Shown: positions 24,721 through 36,538, counted from the stretch's first letter. The stretch: DNA of 64,000 nt from Capitella teleta (GCA_000328365.1 KB301850.1:123897-187896), one strand, 5' to 3'. Notes: generated by a model not told the origin, from the letters alone. Made by a program: numbers and translations.

Positions 24721-25158
24721 AATTAGAGGTATAGTGAGTGAAGAATGATTGGGGTTTTACGGCTCCACCCAACCCGTTCGGGTTATACGGGCGCCAGAAC
24801 AGAAGGCCGGGACCGCATTGTGTAACACCCAGTTGGCCGCTCCGCTCCGACTGGTGCTGTGGCGTCGTCTGCTCGTTAGACAATGCCCGGGACCGGGGTT
24901 TGCCCCTACTCTTATCGATAAATCCCAAGGGTCTTTATCCTGCATACCACCATAGACAGTAGTACACAGCGCCCCGCCTTGTTTCGCAGTTGGGCAGCAC
25001 TGCAGGGTCACCGAAGAATTACAATTGTAATTCACAGTCATAACGCCCGTGGCCTGATCGGGTCTACGAACCCGGGACCTCGACCCCCACGGTCGGCATA
25101 AGATTGTAGTCAGCGGTTTAACCCACTGCGCTACCCGGTGCCCCCAATTAGAGGTATA
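24721..25158 (-). mobile_element. tRNA-derived SINE copy C, carrying a nested insertion
   Basis: Direct repeats aattagaggtata at 24721-24733 and 25146-25158 are the target-site duplication, and the SINE is 24734-25145. The A box is tagcgcagtgg, as in copy D. The B box has one extra base (ggttcgtagacc on the minus strand). Compared with copy D it is longer by the 72-bp element at 24815-24886 plus an 8-base duplication. Apart from that insertion it is close to copy D, so both belong to the same subfamily and are fairly young. Confidence 0.92.
24815..24886. mobile_element. 72-bp inverted-repeat mini-element with 8-bp target duplication
   Basis: The left end gcattgtgtaacacccag (24815-24832) and the right end ctgctcgttagacaatgc (24869-24886) are inverted repeats matching at 14 of 18 positions. 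The outermost seven bases GCATTGT are perfect. Flanking copies of ccgggacc at 24807-24814 and 24887-24894 replace a single copy in the uninterrupted SINE at 28.2 kb, so this is a clean insertion with an 8-base target duplication. hAT and P superfamily transposons make 8-base duplications, but these termini are not ones I can assign. No coding capacity. A related array lies at 61953-62098. Confidence 0.8.
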
Positions 25159-25789
25159 AAGAAGAAGAAAACGAACCAAGTGAAGAATTAAGTTGAGATT
25201 ATAATACAAGCAGAAAGAAAAACGACGTTTTACATATTATATGCATTATCAACATTTAATGTAAAATATCATGTAAAATATTGATCTGACAACAAATATA
25301 TCATTATATAAATACTGGCCTATATTATATCTACACTTTGATGTATTTTGTTTCAAAATTAACCATCATCAAACAAGATATAGGCTAAATTAAGTTATGA
25401 CCATATTTGGACATTAAGAGATTGTCACTAAAAAAAGGCACAATTAATTATTATTATAAATCAACCAGACATTAAGAGCAATGTTTTCTGTGAAATTAAC
25501 TGTGATCTATGTATATCATGCCTTTTATGTCGAAAAAAGCTCAAAATCATTAGTACGACACAATGACACGGTTGAAAATTATAATTAGACAGAAATGTAA
25601 TATTCCCTACTATCACTGCAAATTAACATCGTGTTTGACGAAGAAGTTATACTAGTTTGAAAAATCACGTTTTCACATTTTCGACTATTACGCAATAATG
25701 ATGCAACTGAGGATACAAAGTACGAAGCTCACTTTCGTTGAAATTAAATGGGACATTAAAAGATTTAACGATAAAGTGAGAACGTCATG
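25159..25789. other. AT-rich non-coding DNA
   Basis: No gene or repeat recognised. The part nearest 25.7 kb may already belong to the repeat that follows. Confidence 0.4.
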
Positions 25790-26690
25790 ATCAAAATTGA
25801 ATGAGGTAGAAGTGTTCAAACATGTCATCTATTTATGGTCATTGTGACCTTAACCTTCCACCTTTGACCTTCGAACTTTCAGTGGTAATCCAAAATAACC
25901 TGCCTCATTATTAAGTGCAACTTACTCATTGAGAGACATGAGTAAATTCAAAATTTTCGGTACCAAACTTTGTTCATCAGAATACCGAAGCAATGCCTGA
26001 AATGTATTTTAACAAAAAACCTACTAATATTCTGAAAAATCCAAATTCCGCCGAAGACTCGACAGCATACGGTTAACTCAACGCATAATAGTTACAAAAT
26101 TTACAAATTTTGTAATAATGATTAATCTATGCAATTAAATGTTTTAATTACTGCTATGGTCTTGACCTTAGTGTAACCTCATTCAAACTCAAAATTTCGT
26201 AAGATGGCTATAATAGCAATGTACTCTGCAAATTTCAATGCCACAACCTGCCTAACAAACGAGATATTTGCATTTAAAACAGTTTCAATTACTATTATGC
26301 AAAATTACGCAAGAACGGTACATCTGAGAGCAGTAATAGCACAATGCATTGTTGAACATATTGTTGCACCGGATTGATTGATATGTATGTTGGAAGACCG
26401 TAGCGCAATTAATGAATGAGCTAGAAGCGATCAAATTTGAAATTTTGAAAAATCGCTGTGACCTTGCCCTTTGACCTTTGACCTACAAAATATTTTCGAA
26501 CACGGATATTGTCATACTTGATAGACGTAAGAAAAATGAGTAATGCAACGCTGATAGTTACGGAGAAACGATTGACCACAAAGTGTACTCGGTCACAAGA
26601 AAAAACAAAACAAAACAAAACAAATCAAAACAAAACAAAAACAAACAAACAAACAAACAAACAAACATACATACAAACATACAAAGCAAC
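25790..26690. repeat. TGACCTT-bearing interspersed repeat ending in (CAAA)n
   Basis: Clusters of tgacctt occur at about 25854-25884, 26163-26170 and 26458-26484, spaced roughly 300 bases apart, each followed by a loosely similar stretch. The last includes tgacctttgacct (26472-26484), which on the minus strand is a perfect DR1-type pair of AGGTCA half-sites. The segment ends in a (CAAAA)n/(CAAA)n run at 26603-26667. Long non-coding repeats with runs of tgacctttgacc are widespread in marine invertebrates. I treat it as a non-autonomous repeat of unknown class. Confidence 0.5.
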
Positions 26691-27504
26691 ATAGGAAATT
26701 GTTTAAAAAACAAACTTGTTAATTAAAATAAATCAAACACACATGCAAACATATTACTTATTATGTACACAAATTGAATGCAAGATAGGCTTTTTTCGTT
26801 TTGATAACAAAATATTATTTCATAATTACACATATTTCTCATACACATTAAATCTTTAATTAAATTCGTGTTAGTACTACCTAGAAAAATAGCAACATAC
26901 TTACAGGAAAGCAAATAGACATAGTTTGCTTTGCATTTAGATGGTAAGTTTGAGAAGAAAAAAGGGAAAGTGAATTGAATATTGATGAGCAGCTGCATAA
27001 TATTGGAAGTGTTTTAAGGATAGTATTGGAAGACATATGAAGAGATTAAATGAAACGAAGCAATTTATTACAAAGCTGTTGTTCAACTGATGTCATGGGA
27101 ATATTTGAACCAACTACTCACAGTTATAGTCAACTTGTCGATCTAAAGCCTTCTATGGACTATGGTGAACCTTGAATTTACGTGCAGTTAAAGCTCTAAA
27201 AAAATAAATGTTTCGACTCACCCCTTTCGACAGTTAAAAAGTAATTTTTGATAATACTGATAATACGCCTTGATCATTCACCAATCACCTTCCTGTCCTA
27301 CCTTTCATTTCGTCTCCTGTATTAATTTATGTTTTATTCAACCCTTTCATGTGAATTAATCTCTTTGAGTGTATCAATTTAAATAATTAGCAAATCCTTC
27401 CAGGTACTTGATTTGACCCTACGTCCATAGTCATTATATATTTATATGAATCGTAGTTTAAATATGTTTTATCATAAGTGACGATTAAAAATATAAAATT
27501 AATT

Positions 27505-27543
<39 letters not shown>

Positions 27544-28158
27544 GATGATGTTGTTGTTTAGAAAAGCAAATATCAATCCAAAATGTGTTCAAAAGAACAA
27601 AATAGGTAAAGTGCATTTTCCCTTTGATTAACGAATATTCTTTTAATGATTTATTTTCATTAATATGTATATCAATTTGTACACGTACAATCTGTACGTC
27701 AATCTAGTTACATCAATTAATTATTTTGCCATTAAGAGAATTGATAATCTAGATAAGAAATTTATAATCGTTTTACAAAGCATAATGCAAGTCATACGTT
27801 TGCAGATTTGCGATTAAGTGACGGTTCACTAATTATAAATCTGCAAAACAGTGATCAATTTTTCTTTAGTCATCGCGGTTAAATTTGTTTTAATGAACTT
27901 TATATAAAAACAATATATAAACTAAACTATATAGGTAAAAAAAGAAATATGGACAATACCACAAGGCAAGAAGAAAACAAAAGAACATGTGAAAACAAAT
28001 TGGAGCAGGATATTCTGGAACCGGATTTCAAATGTTTCAATAAAGTATAGGGTAAAGAGCTAGGTAATGTATCATTCAATAGGCAAGTGAATTGTTTGTT
28101 TTTGATACCTTCTAAGTGGTTTACATTGCTGACAAGTTTGCTATTTACCGGCCGACGT
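26691..28158. other. Non-coding, with a (GTT)n microsatellite
   Basis: A (GTT)n microsatellite occupies about 27506-27558. The rest is AT-rich DNA with no recognised feature. Confidence 0.6.
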
Positions 28159-28521
28159 CCTTAGTCAATTCAGTGAGTGATTGAGTGATTGGGGTTTTAC
28201 GGCTCCACCCAACCCGTTCGGGTGATACGGGCGCCAGAACAGAAGGCCCGGGACCGGGGTTTCCCCCTACTCTTATCGATAAATCTCAAGGGTTCTTTAT
28301 CCTGCATACCACCATAGACAGTAGTACACAGCGCCCGGCCTTGTTACGCAGTTGGGCAGCACTGCAGAGTCACCGAAGAATTACAATTGTAATTCACAAT
28401 CATAACGCCCGTGGCCTGATCGGGTCTCGAACCCGGGACCTCGACCCCCACGGTCGGCATAGGATTGTAGTCAGCGGTTTAACCCACTGCGCTATCCGGC
28501 GCCCCTCCCTTAGTCAATTCA
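28159..28521 (-). mobile_element. tRNA-derived SINE copy D, best preserved
   Basis: Direct repeats ccttagtcaattca at 28159-28172 and 28508-28521 are a perfect 14-base target-site duplication, and the SINE is 28173-28507. On the minus strand the head holds a consensus A box, tagcgcagtgg (plus 28484-28494), and a consensus B box, ggttcgagacc (plus 28423-28433), the internal Pol III promoter of tRNA genes. The body of about 230 bases contains gtgaattacaattgtaatt, a cgtaacaaggccgggcgc block and tttatcgataagagtag. It ends ggagccgtaaaaccccaatc plus a short (atcactca) tail instead of poly(A). It was used here as the reference for the family. Confidence 0.95.
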
Positions 28522-28999
28522 ACTTAATAATTCACAAACATAATAAATATATATGAAACATTATGGCGTTAATTAATATGACACTATTTTTGGATATGAT
28601 GACCTAACCGTCACATTTATTTACAATATTCTTATGTTATCTAGTGATCCTAAACAAGAGAGTAACAAACATTTTGATGGGAAAAGTTAAGAATAGAAGA
28701 GCAGTGAAGTCAGAAAATATCAAAATATTTATGGAAATTCATAACACTGAAATTATTTTGTTTCACCTCTTGTAAGCCCACACTATCTATGATGTTTCTT
28801 TTTATTAGTGTGTATTGTACATACATTGTTCAATCCAGGTGCATTTGCATCAACAACAAAAAATCATTAACATTTATCATTTAATTAGCATGTATTTTTT
28901 TAACGATTCCTGGAAGAATAGCACAAAATTTAACAAAAATCAAATGATTCTAGCTGCAATATACTGTCAAGCCCAGATCAAGGCAAAGAACTACAAGTG
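28522..28999. other. Non-coding, no feature recognised
   Basis: AT-rich DNA between copy D and the second minisatellite. Confidence 0.5.
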
Positions 29000-29862
29000 A
29001 ACAAGCAGAGAGGCGGAGAGACCCACAGGCCGACAAGCAAATAGGTTGACAGGCAGAGAGGCGGAGAGGCCCACAGGCAGAAAGGCGGACTGGCAGAGTG
29101 GCGGAGAAGCCCACAGGCAGACAGGCAGGAAGATAAACAGGCAGATAGGCAGAAAGGTGGACAGGCAGACAGGCAGAGAGACCCACAGGCAGACAGGCTG
29201 AAAGATGGACTGGCAGATAGGCAGACAGGCAAAGAGGACCACAAGCGGACAGGCAGAAATGTGGACAGGCAGATAGGCAGAGAGACAGAGAGGCCAACAG
29301 GCGGAGAGGCTGAAAGATAGATTGGCAGAGAGGCGAAGAGGCTCACAGGCTCACAGGCATATAGGTAGACAGACAGACAGGCAGAGAGGCCACCCAGGCG
29401 GACAGGCAGAAAGGTGGACAGGTAGAGAGGCCTATAGAGAAAACAGACAGATAAGTGGACAGCCAGTGAAGCGGAGAGACCCGCAGGCGGACATGCATAT
29501 AGGTGGACAGGCAGAGAGGCGGAAGAGCTCACAGGCAGAAAGGCAGAAAGGTGGAATGACAGAGAGGTGGAGAGGTGGACAGGCAAAGAGGCCTATAGGG
29601 AAACAGGCAGATAAGTGGACAGGCAGTGAGGCAGAGAGGCCCACAGGCGGACAGACAGAAAGGTGGACAGGCAGATAATCAGAAAGGCAATAAAGACAAC
29701 AAGCAGACAGGCAGAAATGTGAACAGGCAGACTGGCAGAAAAATGGACTGGCAGATAGGCAGAAAGACAGAAAGAGGAGAGGCCTACAGGCGGACATGCA
29801 GATAAGTGGACAGACAGACAGGCAGAGAGGCCCACATGCGGACAGGCATAAAAGTGAACAGG
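29000..29862 (-). repeat. CTGCCTGTCTGC-type minisatellite (locus 2, inverted)
   Basis: On the minus strand this is the same family as 18808-19245. It has the same 12-base subunits and the same order of gtgggtctctctgcc, ccacctttctgcc and tttatcttcctgcc blocks in larger units. It is about twice as long as locus 1. Frames of up to 202 residues on both strands are repeat read-outs. Confidence 0.9.
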
Positions 29863-30394
29863 ATGAATGAGGCAGCCGTCACCTCTCACTTATGGTTCCA
29901 TATAGAAAGACATAGACGCCGTCGGCCACCCCCAGGACCTCCGCGAAAGCGGTGTTAAATTATGTAAGGGGACAGCAAATATATTAATACCTCTAGGAAG
30001 CTACCTCCCAGCGCAAGTTCGTGTGGTCCATACAATTCATCTAGGAAATGGAGCAAGAAGGAGAGTAGTGAACAATTGTTGTGGAGTATCGCCTTTCAAG
30101 ATATCAGCCTTTATCCCCCTAATTATGGGTATTACAAGGATTCGACACAAAGTATGCAGTCCCATGGGACGGAACATCTGTAACAGTTGCTGGACGCAAG
30201 TCATGCAGTCCCACAGATGACGGACATTGCTTTAACTTTTTAGTATAGCAATGCCCTGATCAGGGCAGTCGACGGTGAAAGAAGCATGATATCAGGAATA
30301 TAGATATTGGGACGTCGCGCGTAAAAACCTCGAACCAACTTGGGATAATAATAGGTAGGATTTCTCTTCCTCATCAATGATTGAATGATAAGTA
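29863..30394. other. Unassigned, moderately GC-richer DNA
   Basis: No coding domain. It may be the 5' part of the LINE fragment that follows. The word catgcagtcccac recurs with one difference at about 30153 and 30203. Confidence 0.3.
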
Positions 30395-31440
30395 TTATAA
30401 GCTAAGAGCAAAACCCCAAAACACCAACATTATACAGTTGCATATGCCTACAACAGATGAAGACGACAGAATGTGCAACTAACAGAAGAGTTGTGCAAAG
30501 TTCCAAGTAAGCAAAGGCTCTTGATAACAGGGGATCGATTGTGGAACAGCATGTGGAAAATATGGACAATGTGAGCGAAACAGTAGAGGAGCTATCATAG
30601 GTGGCTTGAGCCATTGAAATACATGTATGCGGAGTCTAGAACGACTGTAATGTTAAAGCGCCTATTCACGAGGGTTTGGAACAAAATGATCCCCTTAAAT
30701 CTGGCTTCAAGTTTGAACGGTCACGTGCCTCCAATAAGCATTCCAGTATTTCCATGGGCTATACTATTCGACTAGATGAACGACACTAAATGCACTAATT
30801 GCACTGACCACATGCTTGCAAAACAGGGAAAGGGAATGGTAAACCTGGATGTGACCGGGTGTCGAATACCTCAACATGATGAACTACATCTTTTACACAG
30901 GTAGAAACAGCACAAAATACCACTACTCATGAGCTTTAGTCAGTGCTGACTGTGCTACAGACGATCAATTGATATGGGCCAAGATAACACAAAGACAATT
31001 GAATTCCAAGTAGCTGAAGAGATAGGGCCAAAATTCCAACTCAAGTGCTACAGAAGCAAAGAGCAGAATATGAAGATATAGTTTACAAAGGTCTGGATAA
31101 CACTGATGAAGTGATGACCTGGAAGAAGCTCTAAGCAACCTCACTGGAGAAGATGAGGTATACCAAAGGTCCAGATGGATAGACGGAAAGAGACAATGTG
31201 AACAATGAATGCAGAAGATCAAGGAGAAAATGGAGAGACAAGAAGGGTAAAAAAAGTATATGAAGCGTACACCAAGAATTACACCAAGGACACATACCGC
31301 TTGGTAAAGAAAATTGCCAACCAGAAGAAGACGAGCGCCGAACTATACAAAGATGGCAAGTTACTACACAGAATGGGAAACATCAGAAATATAAATGGAA
31401 GCAGTACGTACTGCACAGAATTCTTCCATGATTTAGTTTT
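30395..31440 (+). pseudogene. Decayed LINE ORF2 fragment (endonuclease and linker)
   Basis: Plus-strand pieces fit the kind of LINE whose proteins are often annotated 'craniofacial development protein 2-like'. Near 30434 reads IQLHMPTTDEDDRM, near 30540 DWNSMWKIW, and between 31205 and 31375 ENGETRRVKKVYEAYTKN followed by TYRLVKKIANQKKTSAELY and DGKLLHRMGN. In intact relatives these belong to the endonuclease (QVYMPTT..., GDWN...KVG...G) and to the segment just before the reverse transcriptase. Many stops and frameshifts separate them, so this is an old copy. No reverse transcriptase is seen. Assignment is from recalled motifs. Confidence 0.5.
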
Positions 31441-31744
31441 GATGTACTGCTTTGTCAGCCTATAATAATATGATTACCTGACCTATAATGCCACTACATT
31501 TTATGTTTTAAGGAGTTTTATTTTATTTTATTTCATTTTAATTGGTCCATAACGTTATCTGGTAAGAGTTAATGAAAAAGTCGCTAGCAGCTATATCCCT
31601 CACTTGACATTACTTGTTTTTGTTCTAAAACACTTCAGTTGATAGCACTGTCGAAACCTCATTCTGGGAACCAAATGTTTAATCATCTTTCACCTGTAGC
31701 GTTTTAGAGAACATTTTTAGTTGATTTTACGCTATACAAAATAA
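31441..31744. other. Possible retroposon tail region
   Basis: The sequence before the microsatellite (acgctatacaaaataaatt) looks like the A-rich end of a LINE or SINE. An (ATTTT)n run lies at about 31513-31541. Confidence 0.35.
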
Positions 31745-31903
<159 letters not shown>

Positions 31904-33233
31904 TATTAACCTATCATGGCTATTCGATGGCCTTTATTCAGATTCAGTACACTGTTTGTCTATTTTTATTTTTTTTTGTAGTTGAAATCAAATCGAATTC
32001 TGACAGTAATAAATTTTGTTGTCACGGGATTTGCGCCTGGGAGGCACATTAAAATATACCAACGCATTTTGATAATTTTCATTAGAAACAATAATTAACT
32101 TCATAGCAAAACGGGACTTATGATTAGTTTATATATAATTAGGATTATACTTATACATGTACTTTAGGCATCCATTTTGTAAGGCTTAAAGTTAGTATCC
32201 CTAAACATGTGTCTCCGATAATATTTTCGAGATTACAAGTTGGGATGCCCCTAATGAATTTATATTTTACTATATTCGATATTATTATACCGTTGATAAT
32301 ATTTAAGACTGACATTAGGCTACATAATCACACCAAATACACAAATGCTACGAATTTAATTAATTATTGGACCTGTACATATTCAAATTTGGCAAAACAT
32401 CAATTATAAGTATCATATACAGATTGCGACACGTTTTTCGGGGAAAGTTAAACCTACTGTGCAATGAAAGACTGCGATTAAATTTGCTCATGCACGCAAA
32501 GTATAACATGAGAATGTGGCCGAAATATATACTTATTTCTTACCTTTGATGTGTTCCTTTATATACTTTATATTTTAATTATTTAATTATTATTATATAT
32601 TTTACTTTTGATGCGTAATAACCAGAACGTTCATAAAAGTAGGTCAATATACTAACAATGAATATACTTCATGACACATTCATAAAATTGTTACAACGTA
32701 CTACTCTGTATACTCATCTATATTGCATACAATCAAGCAACATACAACCAACAATATCCAGCGCTTGTTATTATAGCTCAATATGCTGATCTATATTCCA
32801 GCCAAATCACAGCATTCTGCGTTAACATGTTCTGAGAACTTCTCAAAATGCCATTGCACGAATCTATTTAGTTGAAAACTTAATTATATTAGCGTATGGT
32901 TTCACACAGTTTTATAAAAGCAGTTTATAAATAACATGAAAAACTTCGAAACCAGTTTCATGAATGTAGATTACAAATCAAATTACCGTTCTACCCCCAC
33001 TACTCCTGTTAAATAAAATCAACAATATAAGTAGAATAAATTAAAGGAAAATTTGTCACAGAAGTAGGGTATACTATAAATCAAAGAAGTGAATTATAGA
33101 TCTAATTTTGAAAAATGATTAATTCTTGATATATTTTCTGACGTAATATTTCAGAAAGTTAGATTGTCAAGTAATATTAGACATATTAGTACATAGTGAG
33201 ATGAACAATTGAATGCTGAATAGATCATCGAAA
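31904..33233. other. AT-rich non-coding DNA
   Basis: No gene, repeat family or regulatory pattern recognised. Confidence 0.5.
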
Positions 33234-33609
33234 TTAATCAAAATAATGAGGGCACCGAATAGATCAGTCGATTTGACCGGTTGCCTGCAATCCTATGCCA
33301 ACCGTGGGGGTCGAGGTCCCGGATTTGAGTCCCGATCAGGCCACGGGCGTTATGATTGTGAATTATAATTGTAATTTGTTATAATTGTAATTCTTCGATT
33401 AATCTGCAGTGCTGCCCAACTGCGTAACAAGGCCGGGCGCTGTGTACTACTGTCTATGGTGGCATGCAGGATAAAGAACCCTTCGGATTTATCGATAAGA
33501 GTAGGGGAAAACCCCAGTCCCGGGCCTTCTATTTTGGCGCCCGTACCATCCAAATGGCTTGGGTGGAGCCGTAAAACCCCATTACGTCATCATGTTAATC
33601 AAAATAATG
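33234..33609 (+). mobile_element. tRNA-derived SINE copy E, with target duplication
   Basis: Direct repeats ttaatcaaaataatg at 33234-33248 and 33595-33609 are a perfect 15-base target-site duplication, and the SINE is about 33249-33594. Its head, gggcaccgaatagatcagtc followed by gatttgaccggttg, shares the altered A-box region of copy A. The B box is ggatttgagtcc, changed from consensus. All body blocks are present and the end is ggagccgtaaaaccccatta plus a short tail. A frame of 79 residues inside it is incidental. Confidence 0.92.
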
Positions 33610-34960
33610 TGTTTCGACTGTTTTCGTTGAATATGCCATGTCGATCCATTATCACTCGTGTTTCAACAATAATTATTTTTTTCCTTCTCAACTAAAATCA
33701 TTGATTAAGAGCAGTCTTATTCGTAAGTTTTACTAGTGTGCGTGCTGATTTCTGACTATTATAATTTTTAATTTATTCAATAATGATATGTCAATAAACT
33801 AAATGAGGAATGTCTAATAATATTATGAGCCGAAGTACTTGCCTCGCTGCTAAGACTTATCGCCAAATCATCCCGTTCCCATCTTGTGTTTGACTGTTAT
33901 TAAATTTTGGTTCTTAGTCAACCTAATTATTTACTTGTTCATAATCAAAGAAAAGAATCCGTGCTGATTCTATGAGAAATAAAAGAAAAAAAAATATATA
34001 TATATATATAATCGGCTAAATTTCATCAGATGTTCGGCACTCTGGAAATAAATAATGACAATAATAAAACTTTACACAATCCGTACACTTTTTAATTTTG
34101 GATAACCCCTTATGTCCACATTGCAAGTGCCATAAATTGCACTCCCAGGATACCTCAACCCGCAACTTCCCATCAATTATCATTCATTACTCGATACAAA
34201 ATAAAAGGCCCTTATTCAATCACTTGCTCAAAGCTCCTTTCAATACAATCTGAGAATAATATTCATGTAAAGCACCATATATATCTAACTTATGAACAGT
34301 TAAATTTGGTTTTCAAGTCGAAAAGCAATGTTTTGGGATTACCTTCTGACTGGACTACGCAGTTGGATTTCATCGTGATTCATAGGAATAAAATAATGGC
34401 ATTCGAGACATTATTCCATCGTGTTACAATGTATACAATATACATGCATGATCTGGACACAACAAGCATTCTCTGGAAACCATTTCAGTCCCAAACTCTG
34501 GATTTTACCAACTTCTCATCGCTTCATCGTATGCTGAGCAAAATGAAAGTCGTTCGTTCTTTAAAAGCCCAAATTATTAACAATTGTAGCCTTACATATT
34601 ACTACATATGACAATTATACACCAAACAAATACCAACCTGTAGATTTTGCTGCCCCTTCTGACATTGTTGAAGCACATGACATAGAATGAGATTACGGCC
34701 ACAATGACCGCCCACTCCCTCTCCTTCTGAAGTCACTCAACGAGCAGTTTATCAAAGAAAAAACTGGAAATATGGGTAAAGCACTATACGAAGAATATTC
34801 CACCAAAGAAAACGGGGTCACACAGACAATCCAAGAGACTCCGTTAATATAATTGTGACTCAAAAGTAGCTCGAAACCATTGGAGGACATTGCAAGTAAA
34901 TCAGACCACTCCTCTATTGACTAAATTCCAACTAACACAATCAAATATTGAAATCCGCTG
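33610..34960. other. Non-coding, with a short (TA)n
   Basis: A (TA)n of about 16 bases lies at 33994-34010. The 101-residue frame at 34306-34611 has no motif. The part 34640-34860 is slightly GC-richer but unassigned. Confidence 0.45.
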
Positions 34961-35135
34961 TCATAAGTGGTCAGCGTGCTCACTGCGAAAGGGCGTGGCG
35001 TTGGCCACTGGAGGTTCGAAGCCACTGACCAAACTTGTGTCCTTGGGTAAGGCACTTAACTCCTGCTTACCTACATGGACCACAAACGCCTTAGTTGCTT
35101 CAGGATTCCGAAGTTAAATAAACCCACAACTTTTT
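34961..35135 (+). mobile_element. Second type of tRNA-derived SINE
   Basis: The head reads gtggtcagcgtgctcactgc, an A-box-like segment, and is followed by a B box matching ggttcgaagcc at 35013-35023. Then comes cttgtgtccttgggtaaggc followed by acttaactcc. This last block is a widely shared body segment in invertebrate SINEs that have the form tRNA head plus ccttgggcaaggcac. The element is unrelated to the family at 11.2, 28.2 and 33.2 kb. Its 3' limit is uncertain and no target duplication was found. Confidence 0.7.
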
Positions 35136-36140
35136 TTAATGGCACCCTATCAAATTAAACGCAATACAAATTTCTCAAACAAACTAGCCACTGGAAATTG
35201 GCAATTTGTTGTGTAATATAGGAGTGGCAATATGTATTTCTTCTCATTTATCATTGATACTCAGTATTGTTAGTTAAGTAGAAAATTAACGTACGTTAAC
35301 CAACTCTTTGAGCGCTTAAGTTTCTTTCTGATATAAGTTGAGCATACCTAAGAGCTGCAGTGACCTGTCTGCTGCAGTGGACACGTCTCTCAACAATTGG
35401 TATCGCGTGTCATACATGGGTGTAAAACAAATGCTAAAGTTTCTTCTAAACAATGGCTCACAGTTCATCATCAAGTACCGCGTTGATTAAAACTGTTTAG
35501 TTCGGTATCTTCATCTCCCTGCTGCTACATTATGCGTTAGAATCAGACAGAGATGGAATCTAGAGGTGATAACACAGTCACAGCAAGGTTTTAGCCACCC
35601 CATACTACGAGCAAAGACTCTTATTATCCTGTTCCTCATCTGCAAGTTGCTGTTTGCAGACGTCTCTCCAAAGGTGGCCTCAAAATTTTGCAGACGCTTT
35701 TCCTGCATCGTTTAATGATTTGGGATTTCAACATCATTTTACAAATCAGACAACATACCCAAATTTTCACGCAGACTCAAGAGAGTCACAATTTAAGCCA
35801 ACCAGCAGCAATGGACGTCATTAAATAGGCCTTCTTTACCCATCCTAAATTAAGATAATATTTCGGCCAAAGCGTCAGCCAGCATACATATCATTTTTCT
35901 ACAAAAGGGTGTGGCTCAACAGTCACCTCACGACAGCCCTGAAGCGTATGCATATTTAGACTGCATTTTAAACACCCTCTGGTATATGTCTAAATCCTGG
36001 ATGTGTACGTTTTCAAGGTGGTGAAACTATATAATTATTGTTTACAGATGAGTTGCCTGTGGAGGCTGTACAGGCTGTAGTATAGGAGTTTATCACATAA
36101 ATAGAAATGCCTGCATGCTAAGTTCTCCTACCAACTTCGT
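35136..36140. other. Unassigned DNA
   Basis: Less AT-rich from 35340 to 35840, with a 65-residue minus-strand frame at 35511-35708 lacking motifs. It may hold a decayed mobile element that I could not name. Confidence 0.35.
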
Positions 36141-36375
36141 TCAAGGGTTTCTTGTCATTATTATACGCTCAAGCGTGATACGTGCTGGGTTAGGCATATC
36201 AGCAGGACTTTCCCTACGGGGTTCTGGAACAGGTAAGATAATGACCATGATGGTTCGAGCATCGAGCGACTCCTGTTCGTGTTCACAAAAGGTGTGAAAA
36301 CAATGATGCACAGTCCCATCCAACCATTTATATGTAATTCCTTTGTGGTCGGCAATGTTTATGATATATATACGC
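36141..36375 (-). CDS. Candidate 3'-terminal exon, unknown protein
   Basis: On the minus strand the word tgattgtttcag is a good splice acceptor, with the exon beginning at 36375 and staying open to a stop at 36141. The roughly 77 residues include IYIINIADHKGITYKWLDGT, VHHCFHTFCEHEQESLDA, TIMVIILPVPEPRRESP and ITLERIIMTRNP. The first part is polar with His/Cys, followed by a hydrophobic stretch and a proline/arginine-rich end. A possible donor (GTAGGG near 36210) would give a shorter internal exon. I know of no family match. It lies next to a 32-base A run, so a retroposed or mobile origin cannot be excluded. Confidence 0.3.
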
Positions 36376-36537
36376 CTGAAACAATCACAGTGCTCTTTAC
36401 ATATCGGTAATATCATCGAGATGAGAGAGAAAGACAGTACTTCAAAGCGAATACGTAAATAGTGTTGTGCTAAGGAACAGGGGAGGGGGACAATCAATTT
36501 GGGGTCACCTGTTTGTCTCTCTCCAACCACTTGCCAC

Positions 36538-36538
<1 letters not shown>

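Noticed and set aside
24738-25209. Open frames of 68-150 residues around 24.9 kb
   Set aside because: They lie in SINE copy C and its nested insertion. The same word (FPPTLIDKS-type) appears in copies D and E.
28423-28494. A functional tRNA gene
   Set aside because: The A and B boxes belong to a SINE. There is no tRNA cloverleaf with acceptor pairing and no T-run terminator.
28950-29889. Frames of up to 202 residues in the inverted minisatellite
   Set aside because: Same repeat read-out as above. No unique sequence, start context or splice signals.
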